DNA from: Kryptolebias marmoratus
Taxonomy: Eukaryota; Chordata; Actinopteri; Cyprinodontiformes; Rivulidae
Reading direction: 5' to 3'
Assembly (NCBI RefSeq): GCF_001649575.2
Contig: NC_051431.1
Coordinates: forward strand, 14,513,235 to 14,577,234
Length of the DNA: 64,000 nucleotides
Each line of letters begins with the position of its first letter. Position 1 is the stretch's first letter. Under the pieces are notes generated by a model. The model was not told the DNA's origin. It saw nothing but the letters and a program-made list of their open reading frames with translations, and ran no database searches. A program made the translations under genes and the position numbers. Positions 30,801 to 41,899 of this stretch are shown here, one piece after another.

Positions 30801-33800
30801 CTCACACAGCCTGCTCTCTAGTATTTGGTTTGAACTGCATGAAGCTTCTGATCCGTCCGCCCTTTTTTTGTTGCTTTTATCAGACTAATAGTTTTCTAAA
30901 AGATGGTTGAGAAGTGTGACTCGGTTCTGATCTTTTACTGCATTTCTCAGTTATTTTTATTTAATTTGTGTGTGTGTGTGTCTGTGGTTGGTCTTCATGA
31001 ATAAACTAGAAGGAGTCCATTAAAAGTTCATGTTGGAACAGCTCTAATGGTCGTGGTCGCTCTGAGAAGGACTTCCTGTCAGATGTGCTTCTTTTTATTT
31101 TTGATTTAGTGTGAAGTGATGAAAAGTTCACCTCCTCAGGGTTTGTTTGCCATTTGGGTTTCTGTAATATACAGTAGTGAGGCACACTGTGGTCACTGTT
31201 TGGTCCTTTTTTAAAAAAAATCTTTTATTTTGTCCTAATCGTCCTCTTGGTGCTCGTTTTCCTCTGTTGTACCTTCAGAAAGTGAAGTTACTCAGCTCTG
31301 CTTCCAGCAGAATCTCATCAGTTCATCTGTCTGGATGAGCACAGAGCCACGTCTGAGCCCTAATTTATGATGATCTTTGTGTATATTTGATAAAACTCTG
31401 TTTGCAGTCATAATGTTGAAAGCCTTAATGAATGATTGAACACATTGTTTGAAATTCTACATCTTAATAAATAGAAAAAAAGATGCAGGCAGTTCTGTTA
31501 AACTTCTGCTTTTAGTCCACCTGACCTGCTGCCCATTTTTTATTTTTTTTAAAGTTGGTCTGGTAAAACTCTCAGATGTGCTAAATCAGGCCTGTCGAAC
31601 TCAAAAACACGGGAGCAAAATTAACACCTCGGTCCCAGCCAGGGGCCAATCTTGATCAATGTTTATTGAAAGAATACATAAATTAACTTTGCTTTTAGAT
31701 GTAATATGTCAAATCATTCATATAGAAAATCAAATACCTTCTCCCAGTTATATATTATACAGAATTTAGAACAAACAGACTTTAATGGACAAAGAAAAAT
31801 AGATTAAACTTAAAAAGAGGCATCATTAGTTAATTTCTTACGCCTCCTTATGAGTTTCTCTCCATTCAAACAGCTAAAAAGGCCTCAGTAAAACTCAGAT
31901 CATTTAACTTTGAACTGAGGAGCAAACAGAGAGAAAGTCGTCGTACATTAAAGCCGACTCTGCTCCTCTGATCCACATTAACTGCAGGCAGATCTCTGAG
32001 GTCGGGTCTTACCAGCAGGAGTTCGATCGGTCCTGTTTGACGCTCTCTGCTGCTCCGTTCGCGTCCAAATCAAAGATTACTGAGAAACTCAAACTTTTAT
32101 TTATTTTCTCGGCTTCAAAGTCACCAGAAGACTTCACTGAACAGGTTCAGTTTCTGAAGCAAAACGGGAAGCGATGGAGACTCAATCTGTCCCAAACTCC
32201 AGGGCCAGGTCTGATGAATAGAAATGTTATCTTTGGGAGGGCCAGATGAAATGATACCAAGGGGCTGGATGTGGCCCGCGGGCCTTCAGTTTGATACGTG
32301 TGCTAAACTGAGATTGTTTTGAGGATTGATCGTGTCCTGCTCTCTCAGGAGGAGCCTTGGTTAATTTTATAGCTAAGTTATTAGGAACAAGTCCTTTTTT
32401 TTTAATAGTTTCTTTTAATTGGTTGAAAATGTTTCTTTTTCCTGATTTGCTGCTCTGGTCTTCAATTTGGCCAAACAAACAAACAAACAAGCAAAAATAA
32501 ATTTCTGAGCTGCAAATCGCTCACTTTCCTTCCTGCAGTCCAGCAGCAGTGTGTCGAATAAATCAACAAGGAAACTGGAGAGTTGTTAGATTTAATTTTA
32601 CAGACAATTTACGAGGGATTGGCTGAATTAAGCCAAATGTCATTTATCTTTTTGTGCCCTTTTTTATTTCCTGGAAGTTATGGGCTTTTATAAAATAGGT
32701 CAAATGTTCGAACGGCTCTTTGCTTTTCTTCTGTCCGTGTTATTATAATATTGATCGGGTCTTTACCAGAGCGTCCTCTTTTCTAATGCGTTTTGTTTGG
32801 TGCAGATGTTGCCAGTTTAACGAGACCGCTACCCGTTATGAAGTCATAAATGGTTCAGTTTTTACAGGTCTTTCTTTCTTGTGCCGTTTCTTTAAAGTGT
32901 CTTCCTATAATTTACCGCCCAGTTACACCTGATAAATTAATTAGAGGTGGTGAAAGATGCAGTTTGGGTTAAAAGTCGGGTGAATTCTTGACATCGTCAA
33001 AGACGAAATGCTCTTTTTCTTGTTGTTTTACCAGATCTTTGTTGTTCCAGCAGTCTGCTTAATGCTGGGCCCGTGGATGTGGGGCGGTGGTTTTCATCAC
33101 GCGGGGGGGGGGGAGGCAATTAGCTGGAAGCTAATGAGCGATTTAATGACTGCAGCAAAACATAACTGGTGAGGGGAATATGGAAGGAACCGGCTAAAAG
33201 CTGGAACCGCAGAATTAGCCCTGTGAACGACTGTGATGGTAAATCCAGCCTCGCCCACTGCTGAATCTTTGCCTCATTTCATACTTCCATGGAAGGAAAA
33301 AAAAAACAACCCTGTCATGAATCGTGACTCGCCTCAGCTTCTAAGTGCTCCCGTTTCCTCCTCAGATTCGCCTCTTACAGCTTCTCGTGAAAGCGAGCTG
33401 GAAAAACCCACAGAGAGATTTTTTTTTTTTCCCCATCATGTTTTTTGCTCCCAGCAGGTTACAACACAACCCGCTCAAACCTCACCTCCGTACGACTTTC
33501 TGCTAAAACGTACAGTTCGTACAGTCTTGACAACGCAACGCATTAAAACTGAGGATGTAAGAGCGACCATGTTGTCATGTATCCAAAATAAAAATCACCC
33601 AGAATTCTCTGAGCCCGATTGTGTCTCTTCTGAAGACAGAATCCATGTTCACTGATGATCTACAGCGTGTTTTATTTGTCATGGGATGGGTTGTGCGGCT
33701 TTCTTACGCATTGAAATGATAAATTCCTAACGTGTTTGTACGCCGTACGTGTTTTCTCCAAACTCCAGTTGCTCGTGTCGTTATCTAATAGACTTCTCTG

Positions 33801-36345
33801 TCTCTGTTTCTGAACCGCAGCTCGGACCGGCTGATGGACGACACAATAAGGTAAAACACACTCGACACCATCCGTCTTCTTTCGCCGGTGTTTGATTTAT
33901 TTATTCTTTTTTAACCGTTTTACTGAACTTGCCCGGCTTTGACACGTCACTCCCAGCACTGGTTTTAGGTCTGCTACGCTCTTGGCTGTGATCTTTTTTG
34001 TTTATTTTTATTTTTTCTGAGGGGTGGGTTCACGTTCACGTTTGTATTTGACGTCAAAGTCGTCTCTTCGGGTTTTACCTGATGCGATTCGGCGGCTTAT
34101 CCTCCCAGCTCTGATTTTCATGAGCTGGATAACGCGAAGACAGAAGGGCAGAGTCAGCAGACTGTTTTCCTCCTGACTGAGGAGAACATCATCNACTCTT
34201 TGAAAGAAAAGGTGAACTAAAAATAGCTTTTAATTCTTACTTTCCCTTTTATCTGTCTTTGTAGTCACCACCACCACCACCACCACCACCAACCCAAAAC
34301 GCAGCTCCGGGCCAAGGCTGCGGTCTTTACCCTCAGCAGGCTTCACCTACTGTGACCTCAAACACACCCCGCAACTTTCAACAGGCTTAAAACTTCTGCA
34401 TGTTGAACTCAGGAGTTTGGTCTTTTGTTTCCCCCTCTGCGGTCATCTCTTACTGTTCCTCTAGCTGTGCTTTAACACTAACATAATAATGAAAATCAGC
34501 AAGTTTACCTCAAACTGCCACGGCTCATTTTTTCTGTTGTGCTTCTTCTTTTTTTTTTTTTTTTAGCCAACTTTTAAGCCTGAAGTAATTAATGGGAGCT
34601 TGGGCCACTGGGTACTAAGAAAGGCTCTTGGATACAAAGTTGCCCCAACACTAATGCCTTAGAGAAGGGCTCAGAGGTGGGCTCAGTGTCTTTTATTGAT
34701 TACTGTGTGTAACAGATGCCGGGGGCGGGGGGGCGAACGAACACACAGCCTGAAACTTCCTGCCAGCTGCCCAGCGGCTCCTTCACACTTTCACAAGCTG
34801 CTGAGGAGCCAGGTTTGAGTGCATGAGAGGCGCAGCTGAACGTTAGCCGTACGCCGCCTCCCACGCAGCAAGGTTGTTGGGAAGTAGGGATGCGAAGGGC
34901 GCTGCAGGACAGGAAGTCCCAGCTCTGCTGATGTGTATCTGTGGGCAGCGGCGTGACCAGTACTGGCACAATGAGTCACAATGAGGAATCTTTCAATACA
35001 GAGTTGTTAGTTTTCTAATTATCCGTCTGAAAAGCTTCAAAATGATGCACAGTTTTTATGAAATGTGGCTCTTTATCACCTGGCAACAAGCTAGTTTTGC
35101 GTACAATAGCGTCACCTTGAGTTTGCAGCTGTGTTTAATAAGGGGAAGGCCTCGGCTTCGAATGAGGCAAAAAGGTTTTACCAAGGTGATTTCCTGGCGC
35201 CGGCAGAGAGAAACGGTCAGTTTCAGAGGAAGTAACGAGGATTATAAGACACAGGATTATTTCAGAAGACTCACCTGTTAGGAAACTTGGATTTAAAGGT
35301 GGATTAGGAAGATTATATACTGTTTTAGTGACCGGGATTGCTGGATGGTGCCTTTATGTTCTCATTTTTCTACGCAAATCTCAATATTTTTCACTCATTT
35401 TGCACTGCAGCCTGAGCTCATTCCATTCATTCGCCTCCCCCCAGATGAAACGTGTTCCCACAGACTTGCTCACACACTGTGAAGATGCAAAAAGGAAAAA
35501 AGAAAAAAAAAAAGACCAACTGGACTAAAGCTGGTGTTATCAGAAGTTTGGTTCTGATCTCCTTTTAGCGCTTTGGAGCTTCAGACTTCCCCACCCTTTC
35601 CTCTGAACCGGAGCCCTCCCCAGCGGGGATTGGATTTCCAATCAAACGTTGCCTCGCTTGCAGTAAAAGGGCACTTTACGCTGCTCATGGGAGCCGCCAC
35701 TTCTCCACTTTAACTCTTGTCTCTTTCTTTAGCATCGCCATGGCGACCAAGGAGAACATGACCTCCCAAAGGGGCGTGCTGAAATCCATACAGAGCAGGG
35801 TCAACACGCTGGCCAGTATCCTTCGCCGTTACGTACACGTGTGTGTGTGTGTGTGTCTCCATGTATTTGATACATTGTGGGGACAATTTTCCTAACATAT
35901 ACTACCTTGTGAGGACCAACTGCTCCTTGTGGGGACCAAAGCCTGGTCCCCACGAGGAGAAATGATGTTTTTGGGTTAGGGGTTAGGTTTAGGACTAAGG
36001 TGTGATTTGAGTTTAGGTTTGGTTTAGGGTTAGGTATGTACTGGTAATGGTTAGGGTAAGGGTCAGGGTTAGGCTGTAGTTAGGGTGTAGAAATGAATGG
36101 AAGTCAATGGAAAGTCCCTGCAAAGATAGAGAGACATAACGTGTGTGTGTGTGTGAGGAACCAAGCACTGGTTAGACATATTTGTGGTCTTCCTTAACTT
36201 TCGCCCCCTTCCCACCTCAGATCGTTTCCCCACCATCAACAACCTGATCCAGAGAATCAACCTTCGGAAGAGAAGGGACTCCCTCATCCTGGGCTCCGTG
36301 ATTGGGGTCTGCACCATCCTCCTCCTCCTCTACGCCTTCCACTGA
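21806..36345 (+). CDS. gosr1: Golgi SNAP receptor complex member 1 (GS28), 9 exons, complete (248 aa)
   Basis: GS28 is a tail-anchored Qb-SNARE of the cis/medial Golgi that joins syntaxin-5 and other SNAREs in ER-Golgi and intra-Golgi fusion. Exons: 21806-21839, 22457-22568, 23247-23334, 23673-23780, 24002-24093, 28258-28332, 33821-33850, 35733-35815, 36221-36345. All are GT/AG and sum to 747 nt. The protein opens MAGIGSSTYWEDLRKQARQ and ends in a single C-terminal anchor (about 228-247, YAFH end), nearly identical to human GOSR1 (250 aa). The N-terminal helical domain covers about 1-120 and the SNARE motif about 165-227, with the central-layer Gln at Q192 in ENMTSQRG. The 30-bp exon 7 is real: it encodes SDRLMDDTI and keeps frame. 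Compared with human, two residues are missing near TSYSSSRDG. The gene starts about 3.6 kb after cpd on the same strand. Confidence 0.96.
24860..25765 (-). pseudogene. Decayed Tc1-like transposase in gosr1 intron 5
   Basis: The minus strand gives collinear pieces of a Tc1/mariner-superfamily transposase in shifting frames. TLQASVSRLKVKVHDGTIRK and RLNKCGLFGR lie within 25490-25560, then RRKPLLCKNNMAARRRFVK and HVNEQCPLD within 25385-25460. Further downstream the minus strand keeps recognisable DNA of the Trp/Asp-rich core and the C-terminal part down to about 24940. Frameshifts and stops break it several times, so no functional enzyme is encoded. Clean terminal inverted repeats were not found. 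This is a fossil of a Tc1-like lineage that is very common in teleosts. Confidence 0.85.
27179..27204. repeat. (CA)n microsatellite
   Basis: Perfect CA dinucleotide run in gosr1 intron 5. Similar shorter runs occur near 1174, 2004, 28777, 37903, 42822, 47345, 50566, 59452 and 59652. Confidence 0.9.
28333..33820 (+). other. gosr1 intron 6 (5.5 kb)
   Basis: No coding frame with recognisable similarity. The intron holds a TAACAGACAG-family fragment (about 29540-29770), a 714-bp hAT-like element (31587-32300) and C/G homopolymer runs (29081-29089, 33103-33112). Confidence 0.6.
31587..32300 (+). mobile_element. hAT-like non-autonomous element, copy 1 (714 bp)
   Basis: Begins CAGGCCTGTCGAACTC and ends with the complement of CACGTATCAAACTGAAGG. 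The flanks TGCTAAAT (31579-31586) and TGCTAAAC (32301-32308) are an 8-bp target duplication with one mismatch, the length made by hAT transposases. The interior is nearly collinear with the inverted copy at 50637-51344. No transposase frame is present, so the element is non-autonomous. Confidence 0.75.
34266..34291. repeat. (CAC)n trinucleotide run
   Basis: Short perfect CAC run in gosr1 intron 7. A single ambiguous base (N) lies nearby at 34194. Confidence 0.85.
35838..36155. repeat. GT-flanked repeat with degenerate TTAGGG-like core, gosr1 intron 8
   Basis: A GT run (35839-35857) opens the block and another (36141-36154) closes it. Between them are TTGTGGGGACCAAAGCC and its partial complement GGTCCCCACGAGG, then about 110 bp (35970-36085) of GGGTTAGG, GTTTAGG and GGTTAGGGT variants, then AATGAATGGAAGTCAATGG. 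This layout is seen widely in fish genomes. I read it as a dispersed repeat and not as a relic chromosome end. Confidence 0.7.
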
Positions 36346-36411
36346 AATCCTGCTCAGATGAATTCTTTAAAGACTTCCAAGGTTTCCATCTCGCTCCTTG
36401 TATGGACACCC

Positions 36412-36457
<46 letters not shown>

Positions 36458-36900
36458 CCCCTCCTCCTCCTCTCTGGAGATCCAGTTCAGGGATGGGAGG
36501 ACCCTGGAGCTTCCAGAGCAGAAAGAAACGTGGAGTCGGTCCAGTTCTGGGACAGAAACACCATCCGACTGAGCCGGTGTTTTAACAGAGAAACAGATAA
36601 AGGGCTGGTGGACGGTGGCGTTCTCCTATCCAGAAGAAAGTGACGATTATTAGTACTAATGAAACCAGATTTCTTTTTTTTAAATTTTTTATAAAGGGCT
36701 TCAGAGGAGAAGCTTGGAAAGTGTGACAGACTGAAACAGACTGATGCATTTTAATTCCTGATGTTGAAGGATTTTTTTTTTTTTTTTCCTTGAATTGACA
36801 GACGGGGCTGATGATTCATTGTGAACTGTAAAAAGTGAATTAATAAATTATTCATATCAGTATGTGTTTAAAAAACAAAAACCAAAACAAGCGGCCTGGC
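36346..36900 (+). other. gosr1 3' UTR candidate
   Basis: Follows the stop codon. It contains a CA run (36415-36455) and a T run (36771-36788). A poly(A) signal AATAAA lies at 36842-36847, and another A-rich hexamer near 37190 is a later option. Confidence 0.5.
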
Positions 36901-39640
36901 ACGGCTTGTTTTTTCATTTCTGTTACGGGTTGAATCAGGACATTTTAAAGTGTCGCACCATTTCTGAGGAGGTTTTTCCCACAAGGAGACAAAACTACAA
37001 ACTGTAGTTTTCTGCCTGATTTACTCACAATTCCAGCTGATTCCGTTTCTCTTTTCCTGTCAGAGAACAAATAAATGACAGGAGGGGCGGGACTCAAACA
37101 CCTGATGCGGTTCTTGCTCTGCTCCAGCCATTCGTCTACGTTTAGGAACAACTAAATCATTTAGTGTGTTTAACTCCTACTGCTACAAAATAAAAGGGTC
37201 AGAATGTTGGATTTATGACCGAGATGGTTTATAATAATAACAGCACACCAAATGAAACGAAACAAAAGAATTAGCTGCCGGCGTCTTTATGGTTTGTGGG
37301 GCTTTTTGTAAACATTCTGTTCCTTAATGTTTCGTTCGAGGTGCCATTTGAACTCGTCTTAATAGCGTGAAACAAACTGTAAGCTGAAAAGGAATGCAGC
37401 CATTTGGTAGCCTCTGGGTTATTATCTGTCTGTTGCCTTTCTGGTCTTTTTTTTTTTTTTTTTTTTGGAGCCCCAAAGTCACCATGTTGGAATGAGACGT
37501 AGAGGTGGAGGATGGGATGGCGTGTCTTTATGGCTTAGATGTTTTGCGGGAAGGCTGTGAACAATAACATCTTCCCTGCTGCAGAGAGACCTCAGTTTAC
37601 AGAAGTGGAGTTTGATTCTGACCGGACTGAGGAACTGTTAGTAGTTCGTATAAAATGTTCTGGTGCAGGCACTTCCTGCAGGAACGTCATGTTTCTGCCA
37701 GGATGTTAACCTTAACAGCAGCACAAAGACGTGCAAAAACTGCATTCAACCAACCAGCAGGTTGTTCTCTGTGCACCATTTTCAGATTGTCCAAATAAGA
37801 AAACGAAAGCCCAGTAATGTCTGAGCCTTGCATATTTGTCCACATTTCTTCATCTTGTGTACCTCGCTGTGTTGGTTTTCAGGTTTTGAGCCATCTGAGT
37901 GTGTGTGTGTGTGTGAGGAGATTGAGAACGACTGCAGGGAGAGTTGAACTCATTCGACCAAAGTCTTAGTCTTTTTCCCCCAAGAAGAGCTGGACTCTAA
38001 AAGTGAGGCAGCTGCGTGAGAAACGTCAATGCCGCTCGTTCCCACTACTCCAAGGAGCCGGTTGACCGGAATCCAAATGAAATGATCCCACTTTGATGAG
38101 CCGGAGAGCATTTATCCGTGTTCTTGTCTTCGTCTCCTGCTGCTGGATCCCGTGCCACGCTTGGAAGTGGACGGCGTTCCATAAACTTCTCTCTCTTTGT
38201 CTCTCCTGCCATAAGGAGCTATGCTGGCTGTGATAAATGGCGTTCAGTGCAGCCAAACTGTGTGTGAGGAGCGTTATAGGCAATAAAAGCAACGGCTGCG
38301 CACTACGGTGCAATTCAATATGCTGCAGCCATAACCGCCTGCGGTGCCTTTTTATATTGGATTTGACATAATGGAGTAAGATCCATCGCTCTGAGCCTGT
38401 CGCAACAAAAAGTAGACCTGCATGTAACACTTAGGAATGTTCTGTCTTATTATTCTTTACATCACCTGATACTGTTCGTGTCCACCTGAGGGGTAGGTGC
38501 TGACTCTGATGGGGTTTTACCCGTTTTTCTGGGACGATTTGTGCGTTTCATCACCAGTAGTTAACTAAACGCTCGCGTCAGGATGTGCGGCAAAAGGGTT
38601 TTTGCTCACCATAGAACGAAGCCTGCTGATGTTTGTGATTCCACCTTTTGGGAACAAAATCCTGAGGAGTTTGACTCATTTAAGATTTTGCTTCTGGCAA
38701 ATATCGAAGCCTGTGTTTAGCATCTTGCACACTAAGATGGTAGACGTAGTGCGCGAGTCTCGAGCCATCTCCGGTTTCTTTAAAGTTTGAAAGTCGTCTG
38801 GGTCAAAAAGTCTTCAGACGTTCTGAACGTCTTTCCAAGTTTTTCTTTGGACTTTGGCTGCTTTTTAAACTCAGTTTTAGTCCCGTACCTGACTTATTCA
38901 GTGGAGGATATTTTTTATTTGTTGATCCACTTCCAGTAACTCTAACCTGCCAACGATTTGGTTGCTTGCAGCCTATCAAAAATACACAATTTGTTAGTTT
39001 CTTTAGCTGAGTCTTTTAAAGAAAATACCAAAAATAGCAGTTTCTTGGCTTATATCCAGCAGCAGTTCCAGCTAGGCACCTTGCTACTAACTTTGTTTCT
39101 AGCAACCTATCAAAAATACAATTTATGACAATTTCTCTAGTTGAATCTGTAAAATAAATGCCAAAGGTAACCAGGTTCGATACAGAAAATGGTATGTAGC
39201 ACCAACAAAGTGATTCCTAAGAGTTTTTTTTGCTGAAAACCTGGCATACAGAACCCCTTAGGTCTTGTCAGGCCTGAATATTTTCCTGTTTCTTACAGGC
39301 ATTCTTTTCAATAATTTCATTTTAGTCCTGACACTTCTAATTGTCCTCCACTTGTCTGCTCTCCTTAGTGTTCAGGTCCCATACGGTAGAATATGCTGTC
39401 ATGGTCAGGTTCAAATGGAACAGGGCAAAGGAAAAGAATGAAAACCATTTAAAGATCCACCAGGAAACCTGGAAAGCAGTCGATCGAGATCACTTTAAAA
39501 AAGTACGAGAAAGTCTGCCCGCTTAAAAGAGAAGTGTAGAGAGATGGGAGATAAGTCTGTATCTGACGGTTTGGATTGTTAACAGAGATGCTCTCCTCGT
39601 GAAGCGTTTTAAAACTTGATTTGTATCGTCGCAGTCATCG
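36901..39640. other. Intergenic region between gosr1 and trarg1, no gene seen
   Basis: Convergent gene ends. It holds a long T run (37447-37466) and a degenerate direct duplication at 38945-39170. At 38150-38400 there is a stretch with clustered AT-rich homeodomain-like words (GTTATAGGCAATAAAAG, TGATAAATGG) that could be conserved non-coding DNA. Confidence 0.45.
38945..39172 (+). repeat. Degenerate direct duplication
   Basis: Two half-units of about 110 bp share GCCTATCAAAAATACACAAT / ACCTATCAAAAATACAATTT, then (A)TTTCT(T/C)TAG(C/T)TGA and AAATACC/AAATGCC. Confidence 0.6.
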
Positions 39641-39699
39641 CACAACTTCTTAAAAAAAAAAAAAAACAGTTGTCATTGAAGGACAAGACTCAGACCATG

Positions 39700-41899
39700 C
39701 ATGGTAACATTTATTCCAGACATGCAGAAAAGTACACAGCAGAGATGGGTGAGCCGTCACGTACAGCAGACTGGAAAATGAGAACGGTACGGCATGACGA
39801 CGGCAGGAAGTCCGAGGCGTTTTCCTGACGGGTGGAAGGTCGGGGGAGTCTTTGGACTTTTTGCTGCTTGCAGGTGGTTGAATGCAGCGCTATGACCTGG
39901 AATGGTTTTCAATGAAACAAAATTTGCAGAAATCACTGGTTTAAAACAATAAATAAATAAATAAATTCAAGCGTTAATCTTTGACACTTCAGTTCTTGAC
40001 TTTCGGATCCCATTAGCTGCCTTGTGTAGCTGTTGTAGCCGTAGAAGCCCTTAAACAACCATCGGAACTCATCGAACAGCATCCAGTTCAATGCTCCTTT
40101 TTAAAATGTCCAAATGTTTCTGTATTTTGACTCGAAATGATTTGAAAAAAGAAAACGGATCGGCAAGAAGAACGTAATACGCGGGCTCTGCTCTTAAAAC
40201 GGGGTCGATTCAGACAATTTGCCGTGCCTTTTGATTTGAAACGGTCCCTTTTATGAAAAAAAGGCTGTTTTATCTCGCTCAAACTCAAGGAATTCGTTCA
40301 GTTTTACAAAAATAGGTGCACATCAGCCTGTTTGGCCCATAGCATGCGGACATATCGGGTATATACTTTCCCATATAAATACATTTCATGTGAATACAAG
40401 GAGGAACATCGTTGTTTTAACAGTCGATAAATACAGGAAAATGTAGGAATGGTGGTAAAGAGAGGATGCAAATGAAAAATGGAAATGAATTTTTTCCTTT
40501 TTTTTTTTTAGGAAAACATGCGCTTGCGATATTATTGGATATGGTGACGACGATATCAGTTGAAATTAATCCACATTTTCTTCCCTGCTCTCCTTTCGTT
40601 GTCATTCCGATGCTCGCCAGTGTCTTCACGTGTTTTAGCTTCTCTTCTACAATCATCCAAACCAGCTGTGGGCGTTTGGAGCCCTTGGGGTGGGGGGTGG
40701 GTTAATACTACTGGCGTTCAGCTTGTGCCTGCGATTGTCCTTCGCGATACACGCTGGTATTGCGATGACAATAAATCGTCCAGCCCAAAAAAAAAGACGT
40801 TGAAATGGAGGAATGTAGTCAATGCAGCTGGAGCTCGTGGTACAAAAAACAACAAAAATAAACATAATCTGATGTGATAGGAAGATGGTACAAAGTTTGG
40901 CATTTTTTTTGTTTGTTCAGTCTCTGCCAGGGTAAAGCAAGGCGAACGTCTTGAGAGTCGGACCTGTGGCACGTGTGCAAACCTGTTCAACAACAACAAC
41001 AAGAGTCCAAATGAAGGCAGGATATTTAGGCTATCGACATTCCGGCATGCAGTTGGTCTCGTCGTTTCCAAAAAGTTTTTAGATGCGGACAAAAAGTAAA
41101 AACTGCGTCCGTCCCCCCACTGCGTCGTCTTCGCAAACCTTCAAACCCAGCACCACCTGGGATACGAACATCTTAGAAAATGTACAGACATTTCATATAT
41201 ATATATAGATATATATATATTTATCCTTAGCTCAAATATACATTTTCTATTTGTAAATGCTGTGAAGGCAAGCCATTCGGTAAGGAGTACACTGTATGAA
41301 GACTACATGAGGTGTCTCAAGTATAAAGAGTAATTCAGAAGCTTTTTGTTTTTTTTAGTCATTTAAGGGAGCCTCATGGCAGACAGAAAAGTCCATCAGT
41401 CATTCTCTCCGCTTGCACAGATCGATTTCTTCATTTCTTTAAGTTCCAAAGGAAAAAAAAAACAACAAAAAACCCCCCCAAAACAAACATTTTGGAGCCC
41501 CTTCGTGCAAATCTGCATTCCCTCTTTCCTCAGTTTTACCGTCGGGAGATCAGGCGAGTGTTTTTTGGATTCCAATGCATGCGTCTTTCATTGATATATG
41601 TGTAAATATTTCTCAGTTTACTTGTTGCAAGACCATCCTTTGGCTGCTTTTTTTTTGGTTTGTTTGTTTATTTTTTTAATGCTATCTGAATTCGGTCGGG
41701 ATGTGGTTGCGTCATGGCGTACAGTGGTGAACTGTACTCTTTGTTTTCCTCTGAATAGTCTTGTTCTTCGTCGCACCTGGCGTTTGGCTTTAACGTTGCA
41801 CTTGTTTTTCCTCTCCCGGGTCATTATTCTGGAGAAAGAGGAGAGAGAGAGAAGGCGGTCAGAAACTCGTCCCGTTAGTCGGACACGCGGAGCCAACGT
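39700..41899 (-). other. Candidate long 3' UTR of trarg1
   Basis: Reading on the minus strand after the trarg1 stop, AATAAA signals occur at 41667-41672 (228 bp after the stop) and at 39710-39715 (context GGAATAAATG). No other gene frame is supportable here. The end point is undetermined. Confidence 0.35.

Noticed and set aside
33233..33655. 140-codon plus-strand frame in gosr1 intron 6
   Set aside because: Low similarity to anything recognised, poly-Phe from a T run, and no splice context.
35970..36085. Relic telomere or chromosome-fusion point
   Set aside because: The motifs are degenerate and embedded in a GT-flanked block with other fixed parts, which fits a dispersed fish repeat better.
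38026..38430. 134-codon minus-strand frame
   Set aside because: Composition is not coding-like and no domain is visible; the DNA looks more like regulatory sequence.
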